Assembly (NCBI GenBank): GCA_020725555.1
Contig: DYEU01000008.1
Coordinates: forward strand, 1-58,398
Direction of reading: 5' to 3'
Length of the DNA stretch: 58,398 nucleotides
Source: Desulfatibacillum sp.
Lineage (GTDB): Bacteria; Desulfobacterota; Desulfobacteria; Desulfobacterales; SpSt-501
Made by a program: the position numbers and the translations under genes. Numbering within the stretch: position 1 is the stretch's first letter; each line of letters opens with the position of its first letter. The notes below the pieces were generated by a model that saw only the letters and a list, made by a program, of their open reading frames with translations, was not told the DNA's origin and did not search any database. Shown piece after piece: positions 25,324-34,607 of the stretch.

Positions 25324-26028
25324 TCAGCGGTTGGGCGGGATTGGAAACGGCCGATTCAGGGTGCGGCCTCCGTATGGGCAGACCGCGGCGCAGATGCCGC
25401 AGTTGCGGCCCTCGTTCAGGTGGGCATAGCGTTCCCTCTTGAACTGGTCGCAGGCAAATGCATCGAGAATCTCCTCCCGGGGGACTCCGGGCCGCCAGGC
25501 CGTCCCCTTGAGCGCCGAGGCCGGGCAGGCCTCGACACAGATCCGGCAGGTGCCGCAATAACTTCGCTCCACGGGGGTTGCGGGGCGAAGCTCCCAGTCG
25601 GTGAACACCGTCCCCAAACGCACCCAGGGACCGAAGGGGCGGGTGATCAGCTGGCCATGCCGTCCGACCCAACCCAGCCCCGCCCGGGTGGCCGCCGTCT
25701 TGTGCGGAAAGTCCCCCCGCAGCCGCACGGGGTCGGTGCGTTTCGAGGAGGCGAGGGCGCGGGCGCGGAAGCCCGCGGAGCCGATGGCGGAGGCCAGCGC
25801 GCCGGAGAGCTCGTCGATCCGCCGGTTGAGGCGCGTGTACTCCGCGGCGTAGGCCGGGGTCGGTCCGTTGCGGATGCCGGCCATGATTTCCGGCGCAACC
25901 GGCAGGGCAAACGAGACGGCCCGGGGAAAACCCCGCCCGCATTCATCCCGCGGGGTGTCGATCCCCGCGAGGTCGGCCACCCCCCAGAGCACCACCCCGC
26001 TCTCCCGCATCCAAGAGGGTACGTCCAT
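25324..26028 (-). CDS. QueG-like 4Fe-4S double-cluster protein
   Basis: 234 residues. The N-terminal half resembles the short epoxyqueuosine-reductase-like proteins (LWGVADLAGI, FPRAVSFALPV). The C-terminal half has CGTCRICVEACPASAL and, later, CGICAAVCPYG with a separate ACDQFK cysteine, enough for two [4Fe-4S] clusters. Full QueG is longer and binds cobalamin; this is a shorter paralogue, so tRNA modification is not established. The start ATG 26028 lies inside repeat copy 6 and encodes MDVPSW; the next ATG, at 26010 (MRESGV), is the alternative. No good ribosome binding site precedes either. Confidence 0.8.
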   Translation of the reverse strand: MDVPSWMRESGVVLWGVADLAGIDTPRDECGRGFPRAVSFALPVAPEIMAGIRNGPTPAYAAEYTRLNRRIDELSGALASAIGSAGFRARALASSKRTDPVRLRGDFPHKTAATRAGLGWVGRHGQLITRPFGPWVRLGTVFTDWELRPATPVERSYCGTCRICVEACPASALKGTAWRPGVPREEILDAFACDQFKRERYAHLNEGRNCGICAAVCPYGGRTLNRPFPIPPNR

Positions 26029-26029
26029 T
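26017..26029 (+). repeat. 13-nt motif copy 6 (one mismatch)
   Basis: GGGTACGTCCATT, followed by GTGATATTGTTTTC. On the minus strand it supplies the ATG of the QueG-like frame. The partner, copy 7, is about 290 bases away in inverted orientation; nothing recognisable lies between them. Confidence 0.7.
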
Positions 26030-26317
26030 GTGATATTGTTTTCTTGCAAAAGCCCCCCTTCTCCGCTCACCGGGGGAAGCCGTCGCGGCGGCGGCCACAG
26101 GCCCTCCCCCCAAAGCGCACGGCAAGGATTCATCACACCGCCGCTTTTCGTTCATACAACGGCTTTTTGTTGCTGTCACCCGGGGTAAGGCGTTCCTTGC
26201 CGATGCCGCGCCGCCCGCCTCGCAGCGCCCCCAGCCGTTTCTTCTCGACCCGGTCGCGAAAGCCGCAGGGAAGCTCGAAACGGCGAATCGCCGTGGGGCG
26301 ACCAATACCAATAAAAC

Positions 26318-26330
26318 AATGGACGTCCCC
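26318..26330 (-). repeat. 13-nt motif copy 7
   Basis: AATGGACGTCCCC preceded by ACCAATACCAATAAAAC. The ATG at 26319 within it is in frame with the SHMT gene and would add 26 residues to its start. Confidence 0.75.
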
Positions 26331-26396
26331 TATTGGGTTGACAAAGCGGTGGCCGTCGACTACCTCATCCGGGCGGAAACCGTCGCGGGCTTTTCC

Positions 26397-27665
26397 ATGA
26401 AAGAAAACACCTCCTCGTCCCTGCAGCACGCCGACCCGGCGGTGGCCTCCCTGATCGACGCCGAACGCGAGCGCCAGGAGTCCACCCTGAACCTCATCGC
26501 CGCGGAGAACACCGCTCCCGCAGCCGTCCTGGAAGCCTTGGGCTCGTGCTTCAACAACAAGACGGCCGAGGGCTACCCGGGGCGGCGCTACCACACCGGC
26601 TGCGGGGTGGCGGACGAGCTGGAGCAGCTGGCCGTCGACCGCGCCAAGGCGCTTTTCGGCGCGGGCCACGCCAACGTGCAGCCGCATTCGGGAGTCAACG
26701 CCAACCTCGCGGTCTACGGGGCGGTGCTGAAACCCGGGGACACGATTCTCTCGATGAAACTCAGCCACGGCGGCCATCTTTCGCACGGCGACGCCGCCTC
26801 GATCACCGGCCGCATCTTCCAGGCGGCGCACTACGGGGTCAGCCCCGGCACCGAGCGGCTCGACTACGACGCCATCCGCGAGCAGGCGCTGCGCCTGCGG
26901 CCCCGGATGCTCGTGGCCGGGGCGAGCTCCTACCCGCGCCTGATCGATTACCCAGCCCTGCGGGCGATCGCCGACGAGGTCTCCGCCTATCTCTTGGTGG
27001 ACATGGCGCACATCGCGGGGCTGGTTGCGGCGCGGGTCATCCCGAGCCCCGTGCCGCACGCCCACTTCGTGACCTTCACCACCTACAAGACCCTGATGGG
27101 GCCGCACGGCGGCGTGATTCTCTGCCCGGCGGAGTTCGCCCGGCAGGTCGACCGCTCCATCTTCCCCGGGACCCAGGGGACCCCGACGCTCTCGCTCGTC
27201 GCCGCCAAGGCCGTCTGCTTCCATCGGGCCGCACAGGAGGAATTCCGCGCGGTCCAGGCGCGCACGCTCAAGACCGCGGCGTTGCTCGCCGCGGAACTTA
27301 GCCGCAGGGGCTATCGCCCGGTCAGCGGCGGAACCGACAACCACCTGGTCCTCATCGACCTGCGCGGCAAAGGGCTGACGGGCGACCGGGCCGAAGCGGC
27401 GCTCGAGGCGGCCGGGATCCTCGGCAACCGAAACGTCATCCCCTTCGACCCGGAATCGACTCAGGTGACGAGCGGCCTGCGTTTCGGGACCCCCGGGATC
27501 TGCACGCGCGGGATGGGGGAGGAAGAGACGCGGCACATCGCCGGTTGGATCGACCGCATTCTTTCCAGGCCCGAGGACCGGTCCGTGCAGCAAGCGGTGC
27601 GGCGGGAGGTCCGCGGCCTGTGCCGGCGCTTTCCCCTTCAGCCCAACCGGGAGGAAGTCGCGTGA
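26397..27665 (+). CDS. serine hydroxymethyltransferase-like PLP enzyme (divergent paralogue)
   Basis: 422 residues. Clear SHMT features: LIDAERERQESTLNLIAAEN, EGYPGRRYHTGC, ANVQPHSGVNANLAVY, SHGGHLSHG, VDMAHIAGLVAA and the PLP lysine Lys231 in FTTYKTLMGPHGG. In true GlyA this reads TTHKTLRGPRGG; His before Lys is Tyr here and the following Arg is Met. The tail is also divergent. So it is probably a specialised paralogue whose aldehyde or folate specificity may differ. The start is ATG 26397; ATG 26319 in repeat copy 7 is an alternative, and neither has a good ribosome binding site. It overlaps the next gene and heads a four-gene cluster. Confidence 0.85.
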   Translation: MKENTSSSLQHADPAVASLIDAERERQESTLNLIAAENTAPAAVLEALGSCFNNKTAEGYPGRRYHTGCGVADELEQLAVDRAKALFGAGHANVQPHSGVNANLAVYGAVLKPGDTILSMKLSHGGHLSHGDAASITGRIFQAAHYGVSPGTERLDYDAIREQALRLRPRMLVAGASSYPRLIDYPALRAIADEVSAYLLVDMAHIAGLVAARVIPSPVPHAHFVTFTTYKTLMGPHGGVILCPAEFARQVDRSIFPGTQGTPTLSLVAAKAVCFHRAAQEEFRAVQARTLKTAALLAAELSRRGYRPVSGGTDNHLVLIDLRGKGLTGDRAEAALEAAGILGNRNVIPFDPESTQVTSGLRFGTPGICTRGMGEEETRHIAGWIDRILSRPEDRSVQQAVRREVRGLCRRFPLQPNREEVA

Positions 27666-28852
27666 AGCCGGACCTCTTCGCGGCGCTGCAGCCCGCCATC
27701 GACGGCGAGTGGATGGTTCGGGTGCTGCGGGAAATGATCCTGATCCGCAGCGAAAACCCCTTCGACGAACCACCGCGGGAAGGATTTCGCGAGCAAGAGA
27801 TGGCCGACTACCTGGCCGGCCGCCTGAGCGATCTGGGAGCGGCGGTCGAAGCCCGCGAGGTGCGGCCCGGCCGGCCGAACGTGTTCGGTCTGCTCAAGGG
27901 GAAACAGGGCCGCACCACGCTCATGCTCGCCGGTCACATGGACACCGCCCGCACCGACGGCTATGCGGATGCCTACGCGGTGAGGATCGAAAACGGCCGC
28001 CTCCACGGGCGTGGGTCCTGCGACATGAAGGCGGCGCTGGCCGCCTATCTCGGGGTCCTCAAGGCGCTGCGGGATGCCGGTGTCCGCCTTGAGGGCAACC
28101 TGATCGTCTGCGGCATCGTCGACGAGGAATACCAGATGCTCGGCTCCAAGGCGATCGGCCGCTCCGGCCGCATGGCCGACCAGGGCATCATCGGGGAGCC
28201 TACCCGCCTCAGGGTCTGCCCCGCGAACAAAGGCCGGGTGAGCACCAAGATCATCACCCGCGGCCGGGCCGCGCATTCGAGCGTGCCCGAAACCGGGGTC
28301 AACGCCATCGAAAAGATGGCGAAGGTCATCCAGGCCTTCGGCGACTACAACGCGGAGCTGCTCGCCAGGCCGGGCCACCCCCTCTGCGGCCAGGGGCGCT
28401 TTACGCCGGGAGTGATCCGCGGGGGGGTGCAGGTCAACATGGTGCCGGACCATTGCGAGCTCGAGGTGGACCGCCGCACGCTTCCGGGCGAATCCCAAGA
28501 GAGCGTCTACGCCGAACTGCACGCGCGCATCCGGCGGGCTGCGGCCGGAGACCCGGATTTCGCCTACGAGATCACCGCGCCCACCTGGCTGATCGCCCCC
28601 AACGACATCTCCCCCGAGGAGCCGGTCGTGGCGGCGCTGCGGAAGGGCCACGAAGCGATCTTCGGCCACGACCCCGGGGTCGAGGCCTTCGTGGCGGGTT
28701 CGGATGCGCCCTACATGGGGTTTCCCACCGTGATCTGCGGCCCGGGGTCGATCCGCCAGGCCCACACCACCTGCGAGTTCGTGGAACTGGAGGACGTCCT
28801 GGGCGCCGCCCGCCTTTACCTCTATGCCGCACTCGAGCTGCTCGGCGGATGA
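27662..28852 (+). CDS. M20 family metallopeptidase (ArgE/DapE/CPG2-like)
   Basis: 396 residues. Metal-site motifs: GHMDTA (91-96), GRGSCDMK with Asp121, catalytic Glu in DEEY (155-156), GEPT, and GSDAPY with HTTCEF at the end. A lid domain lies between about 200 and 305. Such enzymes hydrolyse N-acyl amino acids, dipeptides or pteroyl-glutamate. GTG 27662 overlaps the SHMT stop and has GGGAGGA nearby, so the two are cotranslated. Confidence 0.9.
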   Translation: MKPDLFAALQPAIDGEWMVRVLREMILIRSENPFDEPPREGFREQEMADYLAGRLSDLGAAVEAREVRPGRPNVFGLLKGKQGRTTLMLAGHMDTARTDGYADAYAVRIENGRLHGRGSCDMKAALAAYLGVLKALRDAGVRLEGNLIVCGIVDEEYQMLGSKAIGRSGRMADQGIIGEPTRLRVCPANKGRVSTKIITRGRAAHSSVPETGVNAIEKMAKVIQAFGDYNAELLARPGHPLCGQGRFTPGVIRGGVQVNMVPDHCELEVDRRTLPGESQESVYAELHARIRRAAAGDPDFAYEITAPTWLIAPNDISPEEPVVAALRKGHEAIFGHDPGVEAFVAGSDAPYMGFPTVICGPGSIRQAHTTCEFVELEDVLGAARLYLYAALELLGG

Positions 28853-28867
28853 CCGCCGAGGCAGGGG

Positions 28868-30181
28868 ATGGGGATGGACAAGCAAGCGCTGAAACACAGG
28901 GTCTGCGAGCACATCGACCGCCGCCGGGCCGACATGATCGCGATCGCCCGCCGCATGCTCGGGCACCCCGAGCTGGGGTACCGCGAGGTCAAGACCGCGG
29001 CCTTGGTCAAGGAGGAACTCGAGAAGCTCGGCCTGCCCGTCCGGGCGGGGCTTGCCCTCACCGGGGTCGAGGGCACGCTGTCCGGAAAATCCGCGGGCCC
29101 CACGGTGGTGGTCATGGGCGAGCTCGATTCGGTCGTGGAGAAGAGCTCGCCCGTCGCCGACCCGGCCACCGGGGCCGCCCATCTCTGCGGCCACCACATC
29201 CAGGTGGCGAGCATGCTGGGTGCCGCCATGGGGCTGGTCGGGGCGGGGGCCGCCGCGTTCCTGGCCGGGGCGGTGCGCTTCCTGGGCTGCCCGGCGGAGG
29301 AATTCCTCGAGATCGAGTACCGGCTGGGGCTCAAGGCCGCGGGGAAAATCGGCTTCCTCGGCGGCAAGCAGGAACTGATCCGCCTGGGCTATTTCGACGA
29401 CGTGGATGCGGCCATGATGGTGCACGCCTTCGCCGACACGGCCGAGCCGGCCTTTCTGATGAACGCCACGGGCAACGGCTTCATGGCCAAATTCATCCGC
29501 TACGAGGGCAAACCCGCGCACGCCGGGGCCGCGCCCCACCGCGGGGTCAACGCCTTGAACGCCGCCTGCCTCGGCATCATGGCGGTCCACGCCCAGCGGG
29601 AGACCTTCCGGGACGAGGATGCGGTGCGGGTCCACCCAATCATCACCAAGGGCGGGGACGTGGTCAACGTCGTCCCCGCGGACGTGCGCCTCGAGACCTA
29701 CGTGCGCGGCAAGACGCTGGAGGCCATCCTCGATGCCTCGGCCAAGGTGGACAAGGCCTTCCGCGCCGGGGGCGACGCCGTCGGCGCCGCAACGCGCATC
29801 ACCAACGTCCCCGGCTACCTGCCGATCTTCCAGGACCCCACCCTCACCGAAATCGCCTGCCGCAACGGCCGGGAGCTGCTCGGCGACCGGGGCGCGCTGG
29901 AGGCGGGCTTCATGGGCGGATCCTTCGATGTCGGCGATCTTTCGCACCTGATCCCCGTCATCCACCCCTTTGTGACCGGAACGAAAGGCCACCTGCACAC
30001 CGCCGAATTCACGATCACCGATTACGAGGCCGCCGTCGTGCTGCCGGCCAAGCTCATGGCCCTGTGTGTCGTCGATCTGCTGGGCGACGGAGGTGCCGAG
30101 GCCCGCCGCGTGAAGCAGGGCTTCACGCCGCGGCTGACCAAGGCCGCCTACCTCGAGCTGATGGAGCGTTTGAGCCGCTGA
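28868..30181 (+). CDS. M20 family amidohydrolase (AbgB/aminoacylase-like)
   Basis: 437 residues. HPELGYREVKTA near the start, HLCGHHIQVASMLGAA as the metal loop, CPAEE with the catalytic Glu, GKPAHAGAAPHRGVNALNA in the lid and TGTKGHLHTAEF at the C-terminus are features of the M20D amidohydrolases (AbgB, HipO types). The GHxD motif of the previous protein is replaced by GELDS. It lies 15 bases after the first M20 gene. Two different M20 subunits side by side recall AbgA-AbgB, the p-aminobenzoyl-glutamate hydrolase. Confidence 0.88.
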   Translation: MGMDKQALKHRVCEHIDRRRADMIAIARRMLGHPELGYREVKTAALVKEELEKLGLPVRAGLALTGVEGTLSGKSAGPTVVVMGELDSVVEKSSPVADPATGAAHLCGHHIQVASMLGAAMGLVGAGAAAFLAGAVRFLGCPAEEFLEIEYRLGLKAAGKIGFLGGKQELIRLGYFDDVDAAMMVHAFADTAEPAFLMNATGNGFMAKFIRYEGKPAHAGAAPHRGVNALNAACLGIMAVHAQRETFRDEDAVRVHPIITKGGDVVNVVPADVRLETYVRGKTLEAILDASAKVDKAFRAGGDAVGAATRITNVPGYLPIFQDPTLTEIACRNGRELLGDRGALEAGFMGGSFDVGDLSHLIPVIHPFVTGTKGHLHTAEFTITDYEAAVVLPAKLMALCVVDLLGDGGAEARRVKQGFTPRLTKAAYLELMERLSR

Positions 30182-30212
30182 AGCGCACGCGAACGCAAAA
30201 GGAGGTTCTCCC

Positions 30213-31550
30213 ATGGCCGAAACCGCTCAATCCCCCTCACCGGCATCCCGGAGCCTGGTGTCCTCCCAGCTGGTCAAGGTCTATGCCGTCGCGCTCGTTC
30301 TGGTCGTCTTAGCCGAGCTGATCGGTTTCATCCGCTGGACCCCCATCGAAAAAATCACGATCCTGCTGGTTCCCTTCGTGCACACCATCTGGCTCGCGGT
30401 CCTCTTCGCCCCCCAGGCCGCCGGGCGCTGGGTCAGGGTCTACACCCTGAGCGACTCCGCCTGGGCGGCCGGCATCATCCTGACCGCCACGTACCCCTTG
30501 ATGGTGCGCTACGGCACGCTGGTCGGGCCCAACGTCCCCAAACTGCTCCAGGCCGGCGTCGCCCTGATTTTGCAGGAGGCCGGCAACAACTGGGGCGCGA
30601 TCGTCATGGCCATGCCGATCGCCATCCTGCTGGGGTTGCGGCGGGAGGTCATCGGCGCCTGCTACTCCGTCGCCCGGGAGCCCAACCTGAGCCTCATCGC
30701 CGACATCTACGGCCTGGACTCCCCGGAAGGCCGGGGCGTGGTCGGGACCTACATCACCGGCACCGTGCTGGGAACGGCCTTCTTCAGCATTCTCGGCAGC
30801 GTCTTCGCCCTGACCGCGCCGGCCGTCTTTCACCCGCTGGCGCTGGCCATGGCCATGGGCATCGGCAGCGCCAGCATGATGACCGCCGGCGCGGCGACCC
30901 TGGGCGAAGCCCTGCCCCAGTACAAGGACCAGATTCTCGCCTTTGCCGCCGCCAGCAACCTGATCACCGGCATCACGGGGCTGTACGCCTCCTGGTTGAT
31001 CGGCCTGCCGTTTGCCGAGTGGATCTATCGCCTGATGGGCAAGAAGAAGGAGCCCGGCACGAAGACCTTTTCCCTGACGCAAAAACAGGAGCGGCCCAAA
31101 ATCGACCTCGCCTTCACCTTCCTCCACCTCGTGCTGATCTGCATCCTGACGCTCATCGGCAACTGGGTCGCCACCAAGGTCGATCCCCTGACCGCCCTGC
31201 CCGGGATGATCTTCATCTTCGCCGTCTCCGTGGTCGGCGTCCTGCTCGCCCGCTTCGTGCCGGTCTACATCCCGACCATCGCCTACGTCGGCACCATCTC
31301 GCTCATTCTCACGATGCCGGGGATGCCCTACTCCAAGGAAATCCTGGCTGCCGTCGGCAAGGTCAACTTCCTGGCGCTGGCGACCCCCATCATCGCCTTC
31401 ACCAGCCTGTCGATCGCCAAGGACCTGGATGCCTTCCGGAAGCAGGGCTGGCGGATCGTCGTGGCCGCCTTGATCACCCTGTTTGCGGTTTTCTTCAGCG
31501 CAGCCGTGATTGCCGAAGTGTGCCTGCGCATCCAGGGGTTCCCGCGCTGA
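30213..31550 (+). CDS. DUF3100 family membrane protein, probable transporter
   Basis: 445 residues with about 12 hydrophobic segments. The start MAETAQSPSPAS is followed by a membrane helix, ILLVPFVHTIWLAVLFAPQ, and SLIADIYGLDSPEGRGVVGTY; the middle has AMAMGIGSASMMTAGAATLGEALP. I recall this as DUF3100, often next to M20 hydrolases. The start is ATG 30213 after AAAAGGAGGTT. It is likely the importer or exporter for the substrate of the two hydrolases. It ends TGA, then 138 bases without a gene. Confidence 0.8.
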   Translation: MAETAQSPSPASRSLVSSQLVKVYAVALVLVVLAELIGFIRWTPIEKITILLVPFVHTIWLAVLFAPQAAGRWVRVYTLSDSAWAAGIILTATYPLMVRYGTLVGPNVPKLLQAGVALILQEAGNNWGAIVMAMPIAILLGLRREVIGACYSVAREPNLSLIADIYGLDSPEGRGVVGTYITGTVLGTAFFSILGSVFALTAPAVFHPLALAMAMGIGSASMMTAGAATLGEALPQYKDQILAFAAASNLITGITGLYASWLIGLPFAEWIYRLMGKKKEPGTKTFSLTQKQERPKIDLAFTFLHLVLICILTLIGNWVATKVDPLTALPGMIFIFAVSVVGVLLARFVPVYIPTIAYVGTISLILTMPGMPYSKEILAAVGKVNFLALATPIIAFTSLSIAKDLDAFRKQGWRIVVAALITLFAVFFSAAVIAEVCLRIQGFPR

Positions 31551-31688
31551 GGGCGGCGGCAGGGGATCCCGGCGCGACGTCTCGGGCAATCGACGTCCGG
31601 CCGGGGTCCTCTCCGCGGGCCGCACCCCGCCTCCGCCGGGAATGGCGGAAACCGGATACGGGGGGCTTTCGCGGCAGGAAGGGATTCG

Positions 31689-32216
31689 GTGGAAGTCGTG
31701 TTCGCGCTGGATGAGGAAGACCTCGTCGCCCTGGCGCGGCAGCACATGCTGCACTCGCCCGCCCTCCGCCGCCGCTACCGCATCCGGTGGCTCGGCGCCA
31801 CGCTGCTCATGGGGGCTGCGGCCGTTTTCCTCTTCGTGCATCTGTCGCTGAAATTCCCCGCCCTCTACCTCGGCGCCTTCGCCCTCTTCTTTCTGGTGCT
31901 CTACCCCTACTACGACCGCTGGCTGGTCGGGCGAACCCTGCGCCACATCGTCTCGGCGCGCCTCCATCCCAAGGCCCTGGCCCCGCGACGGCTGCGGGCG
32001 ACCCCGGAGGGCTTGGAGGTGGAGGTCGGCGGCTCGAAAACGTTCACCGCCTGGAGCCGCGTGAGCGGGATCGAAGTCACCCCGGAGCGCACCTTCGTGG
32101 CGATCGACGGCGCCTATTCCATCGTGATCCCGCGGCGGCGGCTGGGGGAAGAGATCCACCGGCGGTTCATCGACACCCTCCTAAAAAAGGGGACGTTCAT
32201 TTTTATATTGCTTTGA
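31689..32216 (+). CDS. YcxB-like membrane protein
   Basis: 175 residues: a short soluble N-terminus, two membrane helices (residues about 37-75) and a beta-rich tail (TPEGLEVEVGGSKTFTAWSRVSGIEV, FVAIDGAYSIVIPRR) as in YcxB-like C-terminal domains. Function unknown. The last dozen residues (KKGTFIFILL) are encoded by repeat copy 8, so the original C-terminus may have been replaced. Confidence 0.7.
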   Translation: MEVVFALDEEDLVALARQHMLHSPALRRRYRIRWLGATLLMGAAAVFLFVHLSLKFPALYLGAFALFFLVLYPYYDRWLVGRTLRHIVSARLHPKALAPRRLRATPEGLEVEVGGSKTFTAWSRVSGIEVTPERTFVAIDGAYSIVIPRRRLGEEIHRRFIDTLLKKGTFIFILL

Positions 32217-32525
32217 ACTTATTCCCACCGGCTCACCGCGCATTTGCGCGGGCGATCCTCCGGGCGGCCGCCGCAGGCGCCCGCCTGCGACCTCGAAGGG
32301 CAAGGCCACTCTCCCGACCCGGCGGATAAGGTCCCCCGTATCGGGGTTCTTTTCCGGTCACCCCAAGAAAATTGCGTTTTCGGGCAGGCTGCGGCTTGGG
32401 GCCTCGATCTCCCCGCGCGTACGGCTTTCCGCTGTTTTCGGCCGTATTGGGGAAAAGCCCAATCAAGCGACGATGAGGCGCATGGCTGCGGCGGTTCATT
32501 TACCAATAAAACAATGGACGTCCCC
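32189..32525. repeat. 13-nt motif copies 8 and 9 (inverted pair, 337 bp)
   Basis: GGGGACGTTCATT at 32189-32201 and AATGGACGTCCCC at 32513-32525. The inner flanks are AT-rich (TTTATATTGCTTTG and TACCAATAAAAC). The 311 bases enclosed are GC-rich, with no gene I can support. The left copy forms the 3' end of the YcxB-like gene; the right copy precedes the cyanate operon. Confidence 0.8.
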
Positions 32526-32555
32526 TATATAGCACAAATTTGAAAAATATGGATT

Positions 32556-32567
32556 TTGATAAATCAA
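32556..32567. promoter_or_regulatory. small inverted repeat in the AT-rich leader of the cyanate operon
   Basis: TTGAT-AA-ATCAA in an AT-rich stretch (32530-32590) 200 bases upstream of cynS. It could be a regulator site, for example of a LysR type, but no regulator gene is next to it and the promoter boxes are not clear. Confidence 0.3.
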
Positions 32568-32760
32568 TAATGTCACTTTTTTTGACCTGGCGGTTTCTCT
32601 CGGAAGGCGCCTTTCTCGTTTTCACCCCGCCGGTTCCATTGGGTTTTCTGACTCAGGGGTCCTCCCGACACCCTTCTGGCATTCGATCTGCTCATGGCCT
32701 TCACCGATCGCTTCATGAGCCCATGAAGCCCATTTGAGAAAGGAAAGGAGCACGGCCACG

Positions 32761-33204
32761 ATGGAGAGGAAACAAGCCACCGCAGCGATCCTGAAGGCCA
32801 AGAAGGAAAAAGGACTCACCTGGGACCAGATCGCCGCCGCTGTCGGACGCCATGAGATCTGGGTTACCGCTGCGCTGCTTGGCCAGGCGAGCATGGGACG
32901 CGAGGAAGCCTTCAAGGCGACGAAGATCCTGGGCCTGGACGCTGAAGTCGCCTGGGCCTTGCAGCAGTGCCCGATGAAGGGATCGCTCGAGGAGACCGTA
33001 CCGGTGGATCCCTTGATTTACCGGTTTTACGAAATCCTGCAGGTTTACGGCACCACAATCAAAGAGATCATCCACGAAAAATTCGGTGACGGCATCATGA
33101 GCGCCATCGACTTTGAGATGGACATCCGCAAGAAGCCCGACCCGAAGGGCGACCGGGTCGTGGTGACCCTGGACGGAAAATTCCTACCCTACCGAAAATG
33201 GTAG
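32761..33204 (+). CDS. cynS: cyanate hydratase (cyanase)
   Basis: 147 residues. Cyanase converts cyanate and bicarbonate to ammonia and carbon dioxide. The catalytic residues of the E. coli enzyme (Arg96, Glu99, Ser122) correspond to Arg88, Glu91 (YRFYEILQVYG) and Ser114 (GIMSAIDFEMDI). The N-terminal helical domain is present (KKEKGLTWDQIAAAVGRHEIW), and the C-terminal strand ends DGKFLPYRKW. The start ATG 32761 follows AAAGGAG. It stops in TAG and is followed after 26 bases by an ABC transporter gene set. Confidence 0.95.
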   Translation: MERKQATAAILKAKKEKGLTWDQIAAAVGRHEIWVTAALLGQASMGREEAFKATKILGLDAEVAWALQQCPMKGSLEETVPVDPLIYRFYEILQVYGTTIKEIIHEKFGDGIMSAIDFEMDIRKKPDPKGDRVVVTLDGKFLPYRKW

Positions 33205-33230
33205 GCATCGGCTTGTAAGGAGACTTTTTC

Positions 33231-34607
33231 ATGTGCAGCAACGACCCCATCTGGGCCAGCGAGGCGCCGGCCCCTTCCGTCCCGAAGCCCCACTGCGATG
33301 CGACACTCCCTGCATGCCCGGGTTCAAACCCCGGGGAGCCGGCGACCGCGGAGGATCTCATGGACCGCGTCATCGAGCATGCGGTGGTCAAATCGATTTT
33401 CGGCTTCAACGAGGTGACGCGGCGAAATTTCTTGAAAACGCTTGGCACCTCGGCCGCCATGGGAATCATCGCCAGCGTCTTTCCGCTCGACGCGGCCAAG
33501 GCCTTCGCCAAGGAGACCACCGGGCCTCTGGAAAAGAAGGCCCTCAAAATCGGCTTCATCCCGATCACCTGCGCCACCCCCCTCATCATGGCCGAACCCA
33601 TGGGCTTCTATGAAAAGCACGGGCTTCAGGGGACCCGCGTGGAAAAGGCCTCGGGCTGGGCCATGATCCGCGATTGGGCCGTCTCCCGGCAGGTCGATTG
33701 CGCCCATATGCTTTCGCCGATGCCGCTCGCCCTGAGCCTCGGGGCCGGCGCCCCGGAGATGCCGTTTCTCATGCCCGCCGTGGAAAACATCAATGGCCAG
33801 GCCATCACCTTGCACAAGAAGCATCGGGGCGTCCAAGGCCCGCGGGACATGAAGGGCTTCACATTCTGCGTGCCCTTTGACTACTCCATGCACAACTTTC
33901 TTTTGCGCTACTACCTGGCCGAAGGCGGGGTGGACCCTGACAAAGAGGTGAAGATCCGCGTCGTTCCGCCGCCGGAGATGGTGGCCAACCTGCGGGCCCA
34001 GAACGTGGACGGCTACCTTGCCCCGGATCCGTTCAACCAGCGCGCGGTCTATGAAGATGTCGGGTTCATCTACAAGCTCACCTACGAGTTGTGGGAGGGC
34101 CACCCCTGCTGCGCCTTCGCCACCTCGAAAGCCTTCGCCACCGAAATGCCCAACACCTTCAAGGCGGTCTTTCGGGCTATCGTGGAATCGATCCTGTTTG
34201 CCCAGAAACCGGAAAACCGCGGCGAGATCGCCAAAGCGATCTCGCCGCGCAACTACCTGAACCAGCCCGTCGAAGTGGTGGAGCAGGTGCTTACCGGCCG
34301 GTTCCCCGACGGTCTCGGCAACACACTCCATGTTCCCCGACGCATCGACTTCGACCCGTTCCCCTGGCACTCCATGGCGGTCTGGATCCTGACGCAGATG
34401 AAGCGCTGGGGCTATATCGGCAAAGAGGTCGATTACAAGACCATCGCCGAGCAGGTGTACCTCGCCTCGGAGTGCAAGAAGATCATGGAGGAGCTGGGCC
34501 ATCGCGCGCCGGAGGCGACCTATGCCCGCCACACGATCATGGGGCGGGTTTTCGATCCGGCGGATCCGGAAGGCTACGTGCAGAGCTTCGCCATCCGCAG
34601 GCAATGA
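33231..34607 (+). CDS. CmpA/NrtA-like substrate-binding protein of the cyanate (or nitrate) ABC importer
   Basis: 458 residues. A 60-residue N-terminal leader with several cysteines precedes a Tat signal, TRRNFLKTLGTSAAMG. The binding domain reads LKIGFIPITCATPLIMAEPMGFYEKHGL, then AFATSKAF, and ends with FDPFPWHSMAVWILTQMKRWG. This family serves nitrate, bicarbonate, nitrite and cyanate ABC importers; the cynS context argues for cyanate. The start is ATG 33231 after AAGGAGAC. Confidence 0.87.
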   Translation: MCSNDPIWASEAPAPSVPKPHCDATLPACPGSNPGEPATAEDLMDRVIEHAVVKSIFGFNEVTRRNFLKTLGTSAAMGIIASVFPLDAAKAFAKETTGPLEKKALKIGFIPITCATPLIMAEPMGFYEKHGLQGTRVEKASGWAMIRDWAVSRQVDCAHMLSPMPLALSLGAGAPEMPFLMPAVENINGQAITLHKKHRGVQGPRDMKGFTFCVPFDYSMHNFLLRYYLAEGGVDPDKEVKIRVVPPPEMVANLRAQNVDGYLAPDPFNQRAVYEDVGFIYKLTYELWEGHPCCAFATSKAFATEMPNTFKAVFRAIVESILFAQKPENRGEIAKAISPRNYLNQPVEVVEQVLTGRFPDGLGNTLHVPRRIDFDPFPWHSMAVWILTQMKRWGYIGKEVDYKTIAEQVYLASECKKIMEELGHRAPEATYARHTIMGRVFDPADPEGYVQSFAIRRQ

